A model generated the notes under the pieces. That model searched no databases, had not been told where the DNA came from, and worked only from the letters and a program-made list of their open reading frames with translations. A stretch of 21,943 nt of DNA from Scybalousia_A sp964626385. GTDB taxonomy: Bacteria; Bacteroidota; Bacteroidia; Bacteroidales; P3. Within the stretch, counting starts at the first letter, position 1; each line of letters starts with the position of its first letter. Positions 1-6,578 of the stretch are shown here, in pieces. A program made the position numbers and the translations under genes. Location of the stretch: positions 1 through 21,943 of the forward strand of contig CAZVEO010000036.1 in assembly GCA_964626385.1 (NCBI GenBank), read 5' to 3'.

Positions 1-72
1 ACAACCTCTGCCCTTATAAAGTGATGGCTTTGCTCTTATAAGACAGATAAAGCCTGCGGGTGTAATTTGTAA
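1..72. repeat. Partial copy of dispersed mini-hairpin repeat family
   Basis: This gene-free start of the window carries degenerate units of the repeat family seen elsewhere here. Near position 35 it has a GGCTTTGC core followed by CTTATAAGACAG. The same order (GTRRTGGCTTTG, then CTTATAAAAC) recurs near 13730 and near 21680. The element continues off the left edge, so its full extent is unknown. No coding potential is visible. The assignment rests on similarity by eye to the other copies. Confidence 0.6.
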
Positions 73-162
73 AGGTCTTGTAAAATAGTTTTTGTTGATA
101 CAATATTTGTATATATGTAGACGTCAGTAGAAATATATAAATAGTAAAAACATTATAGAGAA

Positions 163-576
163 ATGAAAAAAACTGTAAAAATCACTTTAGTAGCAGCCTT
201 TGTTATGGTTGCGATGAGTTTTGGTTCTTTAAATGCCACACCTGTAAAAATCACAGTAAACGGCAATTGTAATATGTGCAAGGCTAAAATAGAAAAAGCG
301 GCTAAGGACGTAAAAGGTGTAACGAGTGCTGTTTGGGACAGAGAAACTAAGGTTTTAGATGTTGATTATGATGAAAAGGTAACAGATGTTAAGGCAATAG
401 AAAAGGCGGTTGCAAACATTGGTTTTTATGCAGGAGAAACAAAAGCAAATGCTGAGGCAAGACAAAAACTTCCTGCTTGCTGTACTTCTGACAAATCTTC
501 AAATAAAGGCTGTGCTAACCACAAAGGTGGTGGCTGTGCTAAAGACCATCATAAAGATGAGGGCAACTCTAAGTAA
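163..576 (+). CDS. Exported heavy-metal-associated (HMA) domain protein with Cys/His-rich tail
   Basis: A 137-residue protein with three parts. Residues 1-25 look like a Sec signal peptide (MKKT start, hydrophobic core, cleavage near LNA). An HMA fold follows at about residues 27-95 with the metal-binding loop GNCNMC (C36, C39). The tail at 104-137 is rich in Cys and His (C106, C107, C117, H120, C125, H129, H130). HMA domains bind soft metals such as Cu(I) through the CxxC pair. Export suggests a periplasmic chaperone or sequestration protein rather than the cytosolic CopZ type. The tail may be a second metal site; its lysine-rich, low-complexity make-up suggests disorder. No P-type ATPase or metal regulator lies nearby, so the metal is not identified. 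The gene stands alone and is followed by a hairpin terminator. Confidence 0.85.
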   Translation: MKKTVKITLVAAFVMVAMSFGSLNATPVKITVNGNCNMCKAKIEKAAKDVKGVTSAVWDRETKVLDVDYDEKVTDVKAIEKAVANIGFYAGETKANAEARQKLPACCTSDKSSNKGCANHKGGGCAKDHHKDEGNSK

Positions 577-596
577 TAACAAAAGAGAATAAAACG

Positions 597-633
597 AAAA
601 AGACGCAATTTTTTTAATAATTACGTCTTTTTT
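597..633. terminator. Bidirectional intrinsic terminator between convergent genes
   Basis: The arms AAAAAGACGCAA (597-608) and TTACGTCTTTTT (621-632) pair with one mismatch around a 12-nt loop. The hairpin has an A-run on the left and a T-run on the right (628-633), so it can act in both directions. It sits between the HMA gene and the converging dehydrogenase gene. Confidence 0.8.
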
Positions 634-666
634 ATTATTATATCTTTGTTGCTTTTGTTCAAAAGT

Positions 667-1611
667 TTAGTTATTCAACCATTTTTCAATATTATTTACC
701 ACTATATTTATACGCTTGTCAAAACTCTCTCTCGTAGCGTATGCTATATGAGGCAAGCAAATACAATTTTTGGCTTGCAACAAAGGATGAGAGTTTTTTA
801 AAGGTGGCTCTGTCTCATAGACATCAACAGCTGCACCTGCCAAAAAATTATTGTTTAAGGCAAAAGCCAAATCCTCACTATTTACAACCTTACCTCTTGA
901 GGTATTAATCAATATGGCAGAAGGTTTGCATAGACGTAAGTTTTCTTTATTTATAAGATTTTCTGTCTCAGAGGTCAAAGGCACATGCAAGGAAATAATA
1001 TCACTTTCTTGCATAAGAGTATTAAAATCAACGTATTTAACACCTTCTCTTTCCATTACCAAATTGCTACTGTGAGAATAAGCCAAAACATTGCAACCAA
1101 AGGCTTTTAACAATAATGAAGTTTGTTTGCCTATTGCTCCCATTCCTATTATACCAACAGTTTTTTGATATAACTCACTTCCCAAAAAGTTGTTTCGTCC
1201 TTCACCTTCTCTTATGCTGTTATTAAAATCGCTTATTTTTCTATAAACGTCCAAAATCATTCCCACAGCCAACTCACTTACAGCTCTTGTTGCATAGCCT
1301 GAAGCATTAACAAGTTCAATATTTCTTTCTTTGCAATATTCCATATCTATGTGGTCTAATCCGGTGAAAGCAACAGCCAAAAGTTTTAGATTAGGACATT
1401 TTTCCAAAACCTCTTTTCTCAAAGGTATATTAGAAATTATGGCAATATCATTATCTGATATTCTTTCTATAAGAGAAGCGTTGTCCTCTTTTCTGTCGTA
1501 ATAAACATTAAAAGTGCATTCGTATTTTTCAAAAAAATGTTTTAACTCCGTTTCTTTTTCTTTACTTATACCTATAGGTTCTACGGCTACTATTTTCAAA
1601 TTGTTTTTCAT
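667..1611 (-). CDS. D-2-hydroxyacid dehydrogenase (NAD-dependent)
   Basis: A 314-residue cytosolic oxidoreductase of the D-isomer-specific 2-hydroxyacid dehydrogenase family, which interconverts a 2-keto acid and its D-2-hydroxy acid with NAD(P)H. The Rossmann motif GMGAIG lies at 156-161 in the central nucleotide-binding domain. The catalytic set is visible: Arg239 (TSRG), Glu268 (DVYETEPP) and His288 (LPHIA). Length is normal for the family. The exact substrate (glycerate/hydroxypyruvate, phosphoglycerate or another) cannot be fixed from sequence. There is no C-terminal ACT domain, so it is not the long form of SerA. It is the last gene of the minus-strand cluster, 23 nt after the upstream stop, and probably shares a transcript with it. 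Confidence 0.9.
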   Translation of the reverse strand: MKNNLKIVAVEPIGISKEKETELKHFFEKYECTFNVYYDRKEDNASLIERISDNDIAIISNIPLRKEVLEKCPNLKLLAVAFTGLDHIDMEYCKERNIELVNASGYATRAVSELAVGMILDVYRKISDFNNSIREGEGRNNFLGSELYQKTVGIIGMGAIGKQTSLLLKAFGCNVLAYSHSSNLVMEREGVKYVDFNTLMQESDIISLHVPLTSETENLINKENLRLCKPSAILINTSRGKVVNSEDLAFALNNNFLAGAAVDVYETEPPLKNSHPLLQAKNCICLPHIAYATRESFDKRINIVVNNIEKWLNN

Positions 1612-1634
1612 TTTCTAAAGTCCTTTCTATTTTT

Positions 1635-3128
1635 TTATAATCTCCAACCAAGTTTTAGATTGTATTTTGTTCTTTCTTTTATACGTCCTATGCCTGTATT
1701 TTCTCTGTAAGATTGGGTATTGACACTATTCCAAGGGGTTTTGTAATATACTCCGAAAATAAAGCGATTAATTCTTATATCAAATCCCCATTGGAAACCC
1801 CATTCATCTCTTTTAAAATCATCAAAAGAAAGTTCTTCACCTTCAAGTTTACCGCTTATTATATAATCATAATAGGCTCCGGCATAAATATCAAATTCCA
1901 TCATTGCTCTGCTACCAGAGGTTAATAAAATAGCCAAAGGTATGGAAACAACATTTGCCGAATAATTTCCCTCATGTCTTTTGGCTTTAAGATACTCATA
2001 GTTTGCATCTAATTTCAAAGCCCAGTACTGAGACAATTGTAAACGATAAAATAATCCTGCTGAAAAAGCATAAGCATTTTTACCTGTCATTGTACCTGTT
2101 TGATAATCGTGTTGATTGTGACCAAAAGGCATAAGATTGATACCAAAATAACTTGAATGCTTGTATTTATTAGTAAATCCAATACCAAAAGGATTATCTG
2201 TTGTTTGGTCGTTTTCCTCTTTATAATCTTCTATTTTTAAATCTGTATTATCAAAACTTGTAATTACTTTTTGTATTTGAACAAGAAGTTTATTCATCAT
2301 ATCATAATCCAAAGTATCGGGGGTATCTTCATAAACATAGACATAGTTAAGATTTTTAATAAAATTAAAAGGTATTTTTGTATTAATGGTGTTGTTATGT
2401 ACTCCTGAGTTTATATCCAAATCATTCATAACTGCAGTATTTACTATTTTGTTTGCATTTTTTATTCTTTTGGATATTTCATATTCTATGTTTGTGGTAG
2501 ACTCATCGTAGTTTCCTGTAGAGTCTTTGACTTGAAAACCCAAGTTACTTAGATTAAATCCCGCTATAATATTGTTCTCCTTATTTAGATAATTAACAAA
2601 AGGAATAGTTGCAGAGTCTTCAAAATCATTGCTTTCAACAAACAAAAATATTATTCCTCGTTTTAAATTGTTGCTTTCTTTTTTGAAATTCTTTGCCAAT
2701 TCCATAGTTATGGCTGTACTTGAAGCTGTATTACTTGCAGAATATTTTATCAATTCATAACCTTGCAACGTGTCAACTCCCAAACCAGAATATTGAGTTG
2801 TAATAATCAAATAATCATCTGTTTTTAGAGAAGAAGTGCTTTCTACTATGGTATATAAGGCATGATATTTGCCTGTATAGTTAGCGTTGCTTTCATTTTT
2901 TAAACTATCCGCATCAAGAAAAAAATCTTTGCACTCCAATCCGTATTTTTCCAAATCCGTCTTAATATATTTAAAAGCCTCTTCTGTTTGAGCGGTTTGA
3001 GTCTTGCGTCCTTTCATCTCTTTGGAGGCAAGAAAACTAATATGATTTTTTAATATCTCTTCTTTTTGTGCTTGACTTATTAGGAAAAAACAAGTCATAG
3101 ACATCAATAAAATAACTATCCTTTTCAT
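1635..3128 (-). CDS. Exported M28-peptidase-like pseudoenzyme fused to outer-membrane beta-barrel
   Basis: A 497-residue protein with a signal peptide (1-20, cleavage near SQA-Q). Residues 22-295 follow the M28 aminopeptidase layout. The opening LASKEMKGR is typical, and the TQYSGLG stretch (111-117), ASNTASSTA (131-139) and EDTPDTLDY (267-275) align with the usual AHYDHLG, ADDNASGTA and HTPDDTPDKLD blocks. The zinc ligands appear lost: the first His is Gln112, the bridging Asp is Asn133, and the last His is absent before EDTP. The expected EE pair is degraded to ESND (165-168). Residues from about 325 to 497 alternate aromatic and hydrophobic strands like a small outer-membrane barrel. Inference: a catalytically dead M28 domain tethered to the outer membrane, perhaps binding peptides or glycans. 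It lies between aguA (32-nt gap) and the dehydrogenase gene (23-nt gap). Confidence 0.7.
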   Translation of the reverse strand: MKRIVILLMSMTCFFLISQAQKEEILKNHISFLASKEMKGRKTQTAQTEEAFKYIKTDLEKYGLECKDFFLDADSLKNESNANYTGKYHALYTIVESTSSLKTDDYLIITTQYSGLGVDTLQGYELIKYSASNTASSTAITMELAKNFKKESNNLKRGIIFLFVESNDFEDSATIPFVNYLNKENNIIAGFNLSNLGFQVKDSTGNYDESTTNIEYEISKRIKNANKIVNTAVMNDLDINSGVHNNTINTKIPFNFIKNLNYVYVYEDTPDTLDYDMMNKLLVQIQKVITSFDNTDLKIEDYKEENDQTTDNPFGIGFTNKYKHSSYFGINLMPFGHNQHDYQTGTMTGKNAYAFSAGLFYRLQLSQYWALKLDANYEYLKAKRHEGNYSANVVSIPLAILLTSGSRAMMEFDIYAGAYYDYIISGKLEGEELSFDDFKRDEWGFQWGFDIRINRFIFGVYYKTPWNSVNTQSYRENTGIGRIKERTKYNLKLGWRL

Positions 3129-3160
3129 TTTGTCTTTTTTTTATATAATAATATCGTTTC

Positions 3161-4204
3161 TTATTCTGGTTGTTGTTGGCTTAGGCAGTGAAAAGAACCT
3201 AACCCCCATATTATATCTGTTGAATCTATACCAATGATTTGTCTATCTTTGAATACCTCTTCAAGTATGTATACTGCTTTATTGTCTTGAGGGCATTTGT
3301 ATATAGGTACGATTACTTTATTGTTACAAATATAAAAATTAGCATAGGAAGCCGGCAAACGTTCTCCTTGATAACAAACTGCTTTTGGCATTTTTATTTC
3401 CACAATATTAGGTTGTTTGCCGCTTAATAATCTAAAGGTTTTTAAGAGTTTTAGATTTTGTTGCAGTATATCATAATTATCGTCATTCTTGTCCTCCTCC
3501 ACCATTGTTATTAAAGTATCCTCATTAGTAAAACGCACGGTATCGTCTATATGTCCGTCAGTATCATCGCCTACAATACCCTCTTTGACCCAAAGAATAT
3601 TTTCCACTCCATAGTATTCACAAAGGCGGTTTTCTATTTCTTCCCTTTTGAGTTGCGGGTTTCTATTTGGGTTTAAAAGACAAGATTTAGAGGTAATAAG
3701 GTCACCTTTACCATTAACATCTATACTTCCTCCCTCCATAACTATACCCGCATCAAAAACAGGTAAATGAAGATATTCTCCAATTTTTTTTGGAATCAAA
3801 TTATCTAAATCTGCCTCATACTTTCCTCCCCACGCATTGTATTCCCAATTGACTAAGGCTTTTTCTTTGTTATCATTGATAAGAAAACTTGGACCATGGT
3901 CTCTTATCCACGCATCATTGGTTGCAAACAAATGAAAACAAAGGTTTTCCATCTTTGTATTGTTTGCCTTTAATTGTTGCTCTATAATAGAGAGTTTTTC
4001 TTCGCTATTTATGTTTATATGTACTTTTTCTACCTCCGACAATTCTTTAATAAACAAATTGTAAGAAGGAAAAATACTTTCTATTTTACCCGGCCAAGAA
4101 GCCTCTTTATGAGGGTAAGAAAGCCATGTTGCTTCATGTTTTTCCCACTCGGCAGGAAAACGAAAACCACATTGTTTTGGAGTCTTATTATTAGTTTTGT
4201 CCAT
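3161..4204 (-). CDS. aguA: Agmatine deiminase (agmatine iminohydrolase)
   Basis: The enzyme hydrolyses agmatine to N-carbamoylputrescine and ammonia. It belongs to the PAD_porph/guanidine-modifying superfamily. Motifs seen: NDAWIRDHGP (residues 96-105), MEGGSID (156-162), DTDGHIDD with catalytic His218, and the C-terminal GLGSFHC with nucleophile Cys340. The 347-residue length is usual for AguA. I place the start at the ATG with its A at 4204. The frame also opens three codons earlier at a TTG (4213), which is less likely. From 4204 the gene overlaps the end of aguB by 14 nt, which suggests translational coupling. AguA and AguB together convert agmatine to putrescine; arginine decarboxylase, which makes agmatine, is not in the window. 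Confidence 0.93.
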   Translation of the reverse strand: MDKTNNKTPKQCGFRFPAEWEKHEATWLSYPHKEASWPGKIESIFPSYNLFIKELSEVEKVHININSEEKLSIIEQQLKANNTKMENLCFHLFATNDAWIRDHGPSFLINDNKEKALVNWEYNAWGGKYEADLDNLIPKKIGEYLHLPVFDAGIVMEGGSIDVNGKGDLITSKSCLLNPNRNPQLKREEIENRLCEYYGVENILWVKEGIVGDDTDGHIDDTVRFTNEDTLITMVEEDKNDDNYDILQQNLKLLKTFRLLSGKQPNIVEIKMPKAVCYQGERLPASYANFYICNNKVIVPIYKCPQDNKAVYILEEVFKDRQIIGIDSTDIIWGLGSFHCLSQQQPE

Positions 4205-5066
4205 CGTCTTCAATATATTTTTTTGTTATTCCTGAATAGGAGTCTATTCTGCGGTCTCTATAAAAAGGCCAGTGCATACGATAGTGTTCTGTTTGTGCAG
4301 TGTCAATTTCTACAATAATGTTTTCATCTCTAAAATGTGAGGCTTCATAGAGTATTGTACCAAATGGGTTACACACAAAACTTCCTCCCCAAAACAGCAT
4401 TTCTCCCTCTTTGCCTGTGCGGTTTACTGATACTGTATGTACTCCATTGGCTATTGCGTGACTTCTTTGTATGGTTTGCCAAGCAAGGTATTGTTCTTTG
4501 TTTGTTTGTTCGTCTTGTGAAGATGCCCAACCTATGGCTGTTGGATAAAACAAAATATCTGCTCCTTTTAGTGCTGTAAGTCTTGAAGCCTCTGGATACC
4601 ATTGGTCCCAACAAATCAATACTCCAATGTTTCCAAATTTGGTCTTAAATACTTTGTAACCCAAATCACCCGGTGTGAAATAGAATTTCTCATAATATCC
4701 TGGGTCATCGGGTATGTGCATTTTTCTATACTTGCCTAAGTATCTTCCATCTGTATCTAAAACAGCTGTTGTGTTGTAATATACTCCCGCCATTTGTCTT
4801 TCAAACAAAGAGGCTATTATTACAACATTTAACTCCTTAGCCAAATTGCTAAATAGTTCAGTAGTCTTTCCGGGTATTTGCTCTGCCAAAGCAAAATTGT
4901 CATAATCTTCTACATCGCAAAAATACAAAGATGCAAACAATTCTTGTAAACAAATGATATTTGCTCCTTTCTTTGCAAGGTCTTTAATGTTATCAATAGC
5001 CTTTTCTATATTTTGTTTTTTGTCTTTTGTGCAACTCATTTGCACAAGTCCGATTTTTATTTTCAT
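4191..5066 (-). CDS. aguB: N-carbamoylputrescine amidase
   Basis: A 291-residue carbon-nitrogen hydrolase of the nitrilase superfamily that releases putrescine, CO2 and ammonia from N-carbamoylputrescine. The Glu-Lys-Cys triad is clear: Glu42 in LQELF, Lys115 in YRKMHIPDD, and Cys152 in LICWDQWYPE. The motifs YRKMHIPDDPGYYEKFYF (113-130) and CWDQWYPE are typical of AguB as opposed to other nitrilases. The aguA partner directly downstream overlaps its 3' end, which supports the assignment. A -7 promoter element (TAACTTTG on the minus strand, 5098-5105) lies about 32 nt upstream of the start, so aguBA may be transcribed independently of rlmB. Confidence 0.94.
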   Translation of the reverse strand: MKIKIGLVQMSCTKDKKQNIEKAIDNIKDLAKKGANIICLQELFASLYFCDVEDYDNFALAEQIPGKTTELFSNLAKELNVVIIASLFERQMAGVYYNTTAVLDTDGRYLGKYRKMHIPDDPGYYEKFYFTPGDLGYKVFKTKFGNIGVLICWDQWYPEASRLTALKGADILFYPTAIGWASSQDEQTNKEQYLAWQTIQRSHAIANGVHTVSVNRTGKEGEMLFWGGSFVCNPFGTILYEASHFRDENIIVEIDTAQTEHYRMHWPFYRDRRIDSYSGITKKYIEDDGQN

Positions 5067-5097
5067 TACTCTTTTTACTCTTTTTTATTGCAAATTG

Positions 5098-5105
5098 CAA
5101 AGTTA
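5098..5105 (-). promoter_or_regulatory. Bacteroidota -7 promoter element upstream of aguB
   Basis: On the minus strand this reads TAACTTTG, matching the Bacteroidota -7 consensus TAnnTTTG. I see no good TTTG -33 match about 20 nt upstream, so the promoter is partly supported. It would give a leader of about 25 nt for aguB. Confidence 0.55.
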
Positions 5106-5161
5106 CGTTTTTATTTTCTACTCTGTAGTGTAATTGTTTTTGCCTCGTATTTAAAAGAAAA

Positions 5162-5908
5162 TTATAAACTTCTTTGTCTTATGGCTTCGTATATAATTAT
5201 GCCAGAGGCAACACTAACATTTAAGGATTCTATATGCCCTTTTATTGGTATTCTTATGAGAGAATCGGCAAGTTTTAAAGCCTCTTTGGAAATACCTTTG
5301 TCCTCTGCTCCCATAATCAAAGCAATATTACTTTTAAAATCAACCTCAGTGTATAGTAGATTTGCCTTTTCTGTTGCTGCAAAAATTTTTATTTCGCTTT
5401 GTTTTAAGTAATTAAGAGTTGTTTTCATATTCTTTACTCTGCAAATAGGTAAACGTAATAAGGCTCCTGCAGAGGTCTTAATAGCATCCTCATTGATAGC
5501 AGCAGAGCCTTGCTCTGGTACTACCAAACAAGATACTCCAGCACATTCTGCCGTGCGGGCTATGGCCCCAAGATTTCTAACATCTGTTATATGGTCAAGC
5601 ACAATAATAAAAACCTCTTTTTTCTCTGCAAAAGACTTTTCTATTATTTCGGTCAAATCGACGTACTCTATCAAAGAAGTAAAAGCAATAATTCCTTGAT
5701 GGTTTTCTCCTCTTGCTAAAGAGTTAAGTTTTTCCATAGGAACATACTGTATTTTAACCTCTTGGTTACAAGATTTCAATTCCTGTTTAAGATTTCTTAT
5801 AGAATCATTGTTTAAGTTACTTTGTATTAAAATTTTTTCTATGCTTTTATTCTGTCTTATTGCTTCCACCACAGGACGAAAGCCATATATTATATTTTCT
5901 TTTGCCAT
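5162..5908 (-). CDS. rlmB: SpoU-family 23S rRNA 2'-O-methyltransferase (RlmB-like)
   Basis: A 248-residue SPOUT methyltransferase. The N-terminal substrate-binding domain (about residues 4-78, IYGFRPVVEAI and ENHQGIIA) is joined to the trefoil-knot catalytic domain (about 98-246). The three SpoU motifs are visible: LDHITDVRNLGAIARTAE (104-121) with Arg111, Asn112 and Arg118; IMGAEDKGI (198-206); and IPIKGHIESLNVSVA (220-234). RlmB methylates the 2'-OH of G2251 in E. coli 23S rRNA. The related TrmH-like group has the same motifs, so the exact target base is inferred. The gene starts 19 nt after the lolD-like gene stops, consistent with co-transcription. Confidence 0.85.
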   Translation of the reverse strand: MAKENIIYGFRPVVEAIRQNKSIEKILIQSNLNNDSIRNLKQELKSCNQEVKIQYVPMEKLNSLARGENHQGIIAFTSLIEYVDLTEIIEKSFAEKKEVFIIVLDHITDVRNLGAIARTAECAGVSCLVVPEQGSAAINEDAIKTSAGALLRLPICRVKNMKTTLNYLKQSEIKIFAATEKANLLYTEVDFKSNIALIMGAEDKGISKEALKLADSLIRIPIKGHIESLNVSVASGIIIYEAIRQRSL

Positions 5909-5927
5909 AATGTTGTATGATTTTTAA

Positions 5928-6578
5928 TTAAATTATTTTACCATCTTTTATTATTAGTTGTCTATCACATAGGTCGGAAAGTTCTTTTGCATGAGTAACC
6001 ACCACAAAGGTTTGATTTAATTTTTCTCGCAACAAAAAAAATAAATCAAAAAGACTTTTTGCGTTGACAGAGTCCAAATTGCCAGTAGGTTCATCAGCCA
6101 AAACGATAGAAGGAGAATTTATCAAGGAACGTACTATTGCAACCCTTTGTTGCTCACCTCCGGAAAGTTCGTTTGGGTAGGACTCTTTTTTGTCCTCTAT
6201 ACCTAATATAGCAAAAAGTTCATTTGCTTTTTTTATGGCTTCTTGTTTGTTGTCTTTGTATATAAGTGCGGGTAAAATAGCGTTTTCCATAGCCGAGAAC
6301 TCAGCCAAAAGGTTATGAAATTGAAAAACAAAACCAATATGTTTATTTCTGAAAATGGAAATTTCTTTATCTGACATAGAGCCAACAGCTTGGCTATTTA
6401 TCCGTATCTCGCCACTATCTGCTTTGTCCAAAGTACCCATTATATTTAAAAGCGTAGTTTTGCCTGCGCCAGAGGCTCCCGTAATGCTGACTATTTCTCC
6501 TTTTTTTATCTGCAAATCTATGTTTTTTAATACTTGAAGATTGCCAAAGGACTTTGATATATTGTTAAGTTGTATCAT
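5928..6578 (-). CDS. ABC transporter ATP-binding protein, LolD-like
   Basis: A 216-residue ABC ATPase with every motif in place: Walker A GASGAGKT (34-41), Q-loop Gln86, signature LSGGEQQR (138-145), Walker B IVLADE (158-163) and H-loop His196. The short size and the ADEPTGNLD wording place it in the MacB/LolD/FtsE group, which drives FtsX-like permeases. LolD with LolC/E releases outer-membrane lipoproteins from the inner membrane. No permease gene is adjacent, so its partner must be encoded elsewhere and the LolD role is an inference. Its start codon overlaps the stop codon of the patatin gene (ATGA, 4 nt), so the two are probably translationally coupled. Confidence 0.88.
   Translation of the reverse strand: MIQLNNISKSFGNLQVLKNIDLQIKKGEIVSITGASGAGKTTLLNIMGTLDKADSGEIRINSQAVGSMSDKEISIFRNKHIGFVFQFHNLLAEFSAMENAILPALIYKDNKQEAIKKANELFAILGIEDKKESYPNELSGGEQQRVAIVRSLINSPSIVLADEPTGNLDSVNAKSLFDLFFLLREKLNQTFVVVTHAKELSDLCDRQLIIKDGKII

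Noticed and set aside
4205..4213. Upstream TTG start for aguA
   Set aside because: The codon at 4211-4213 is TTG on the minus strand and adds only three residues; the ATG at 4204 is the better start.
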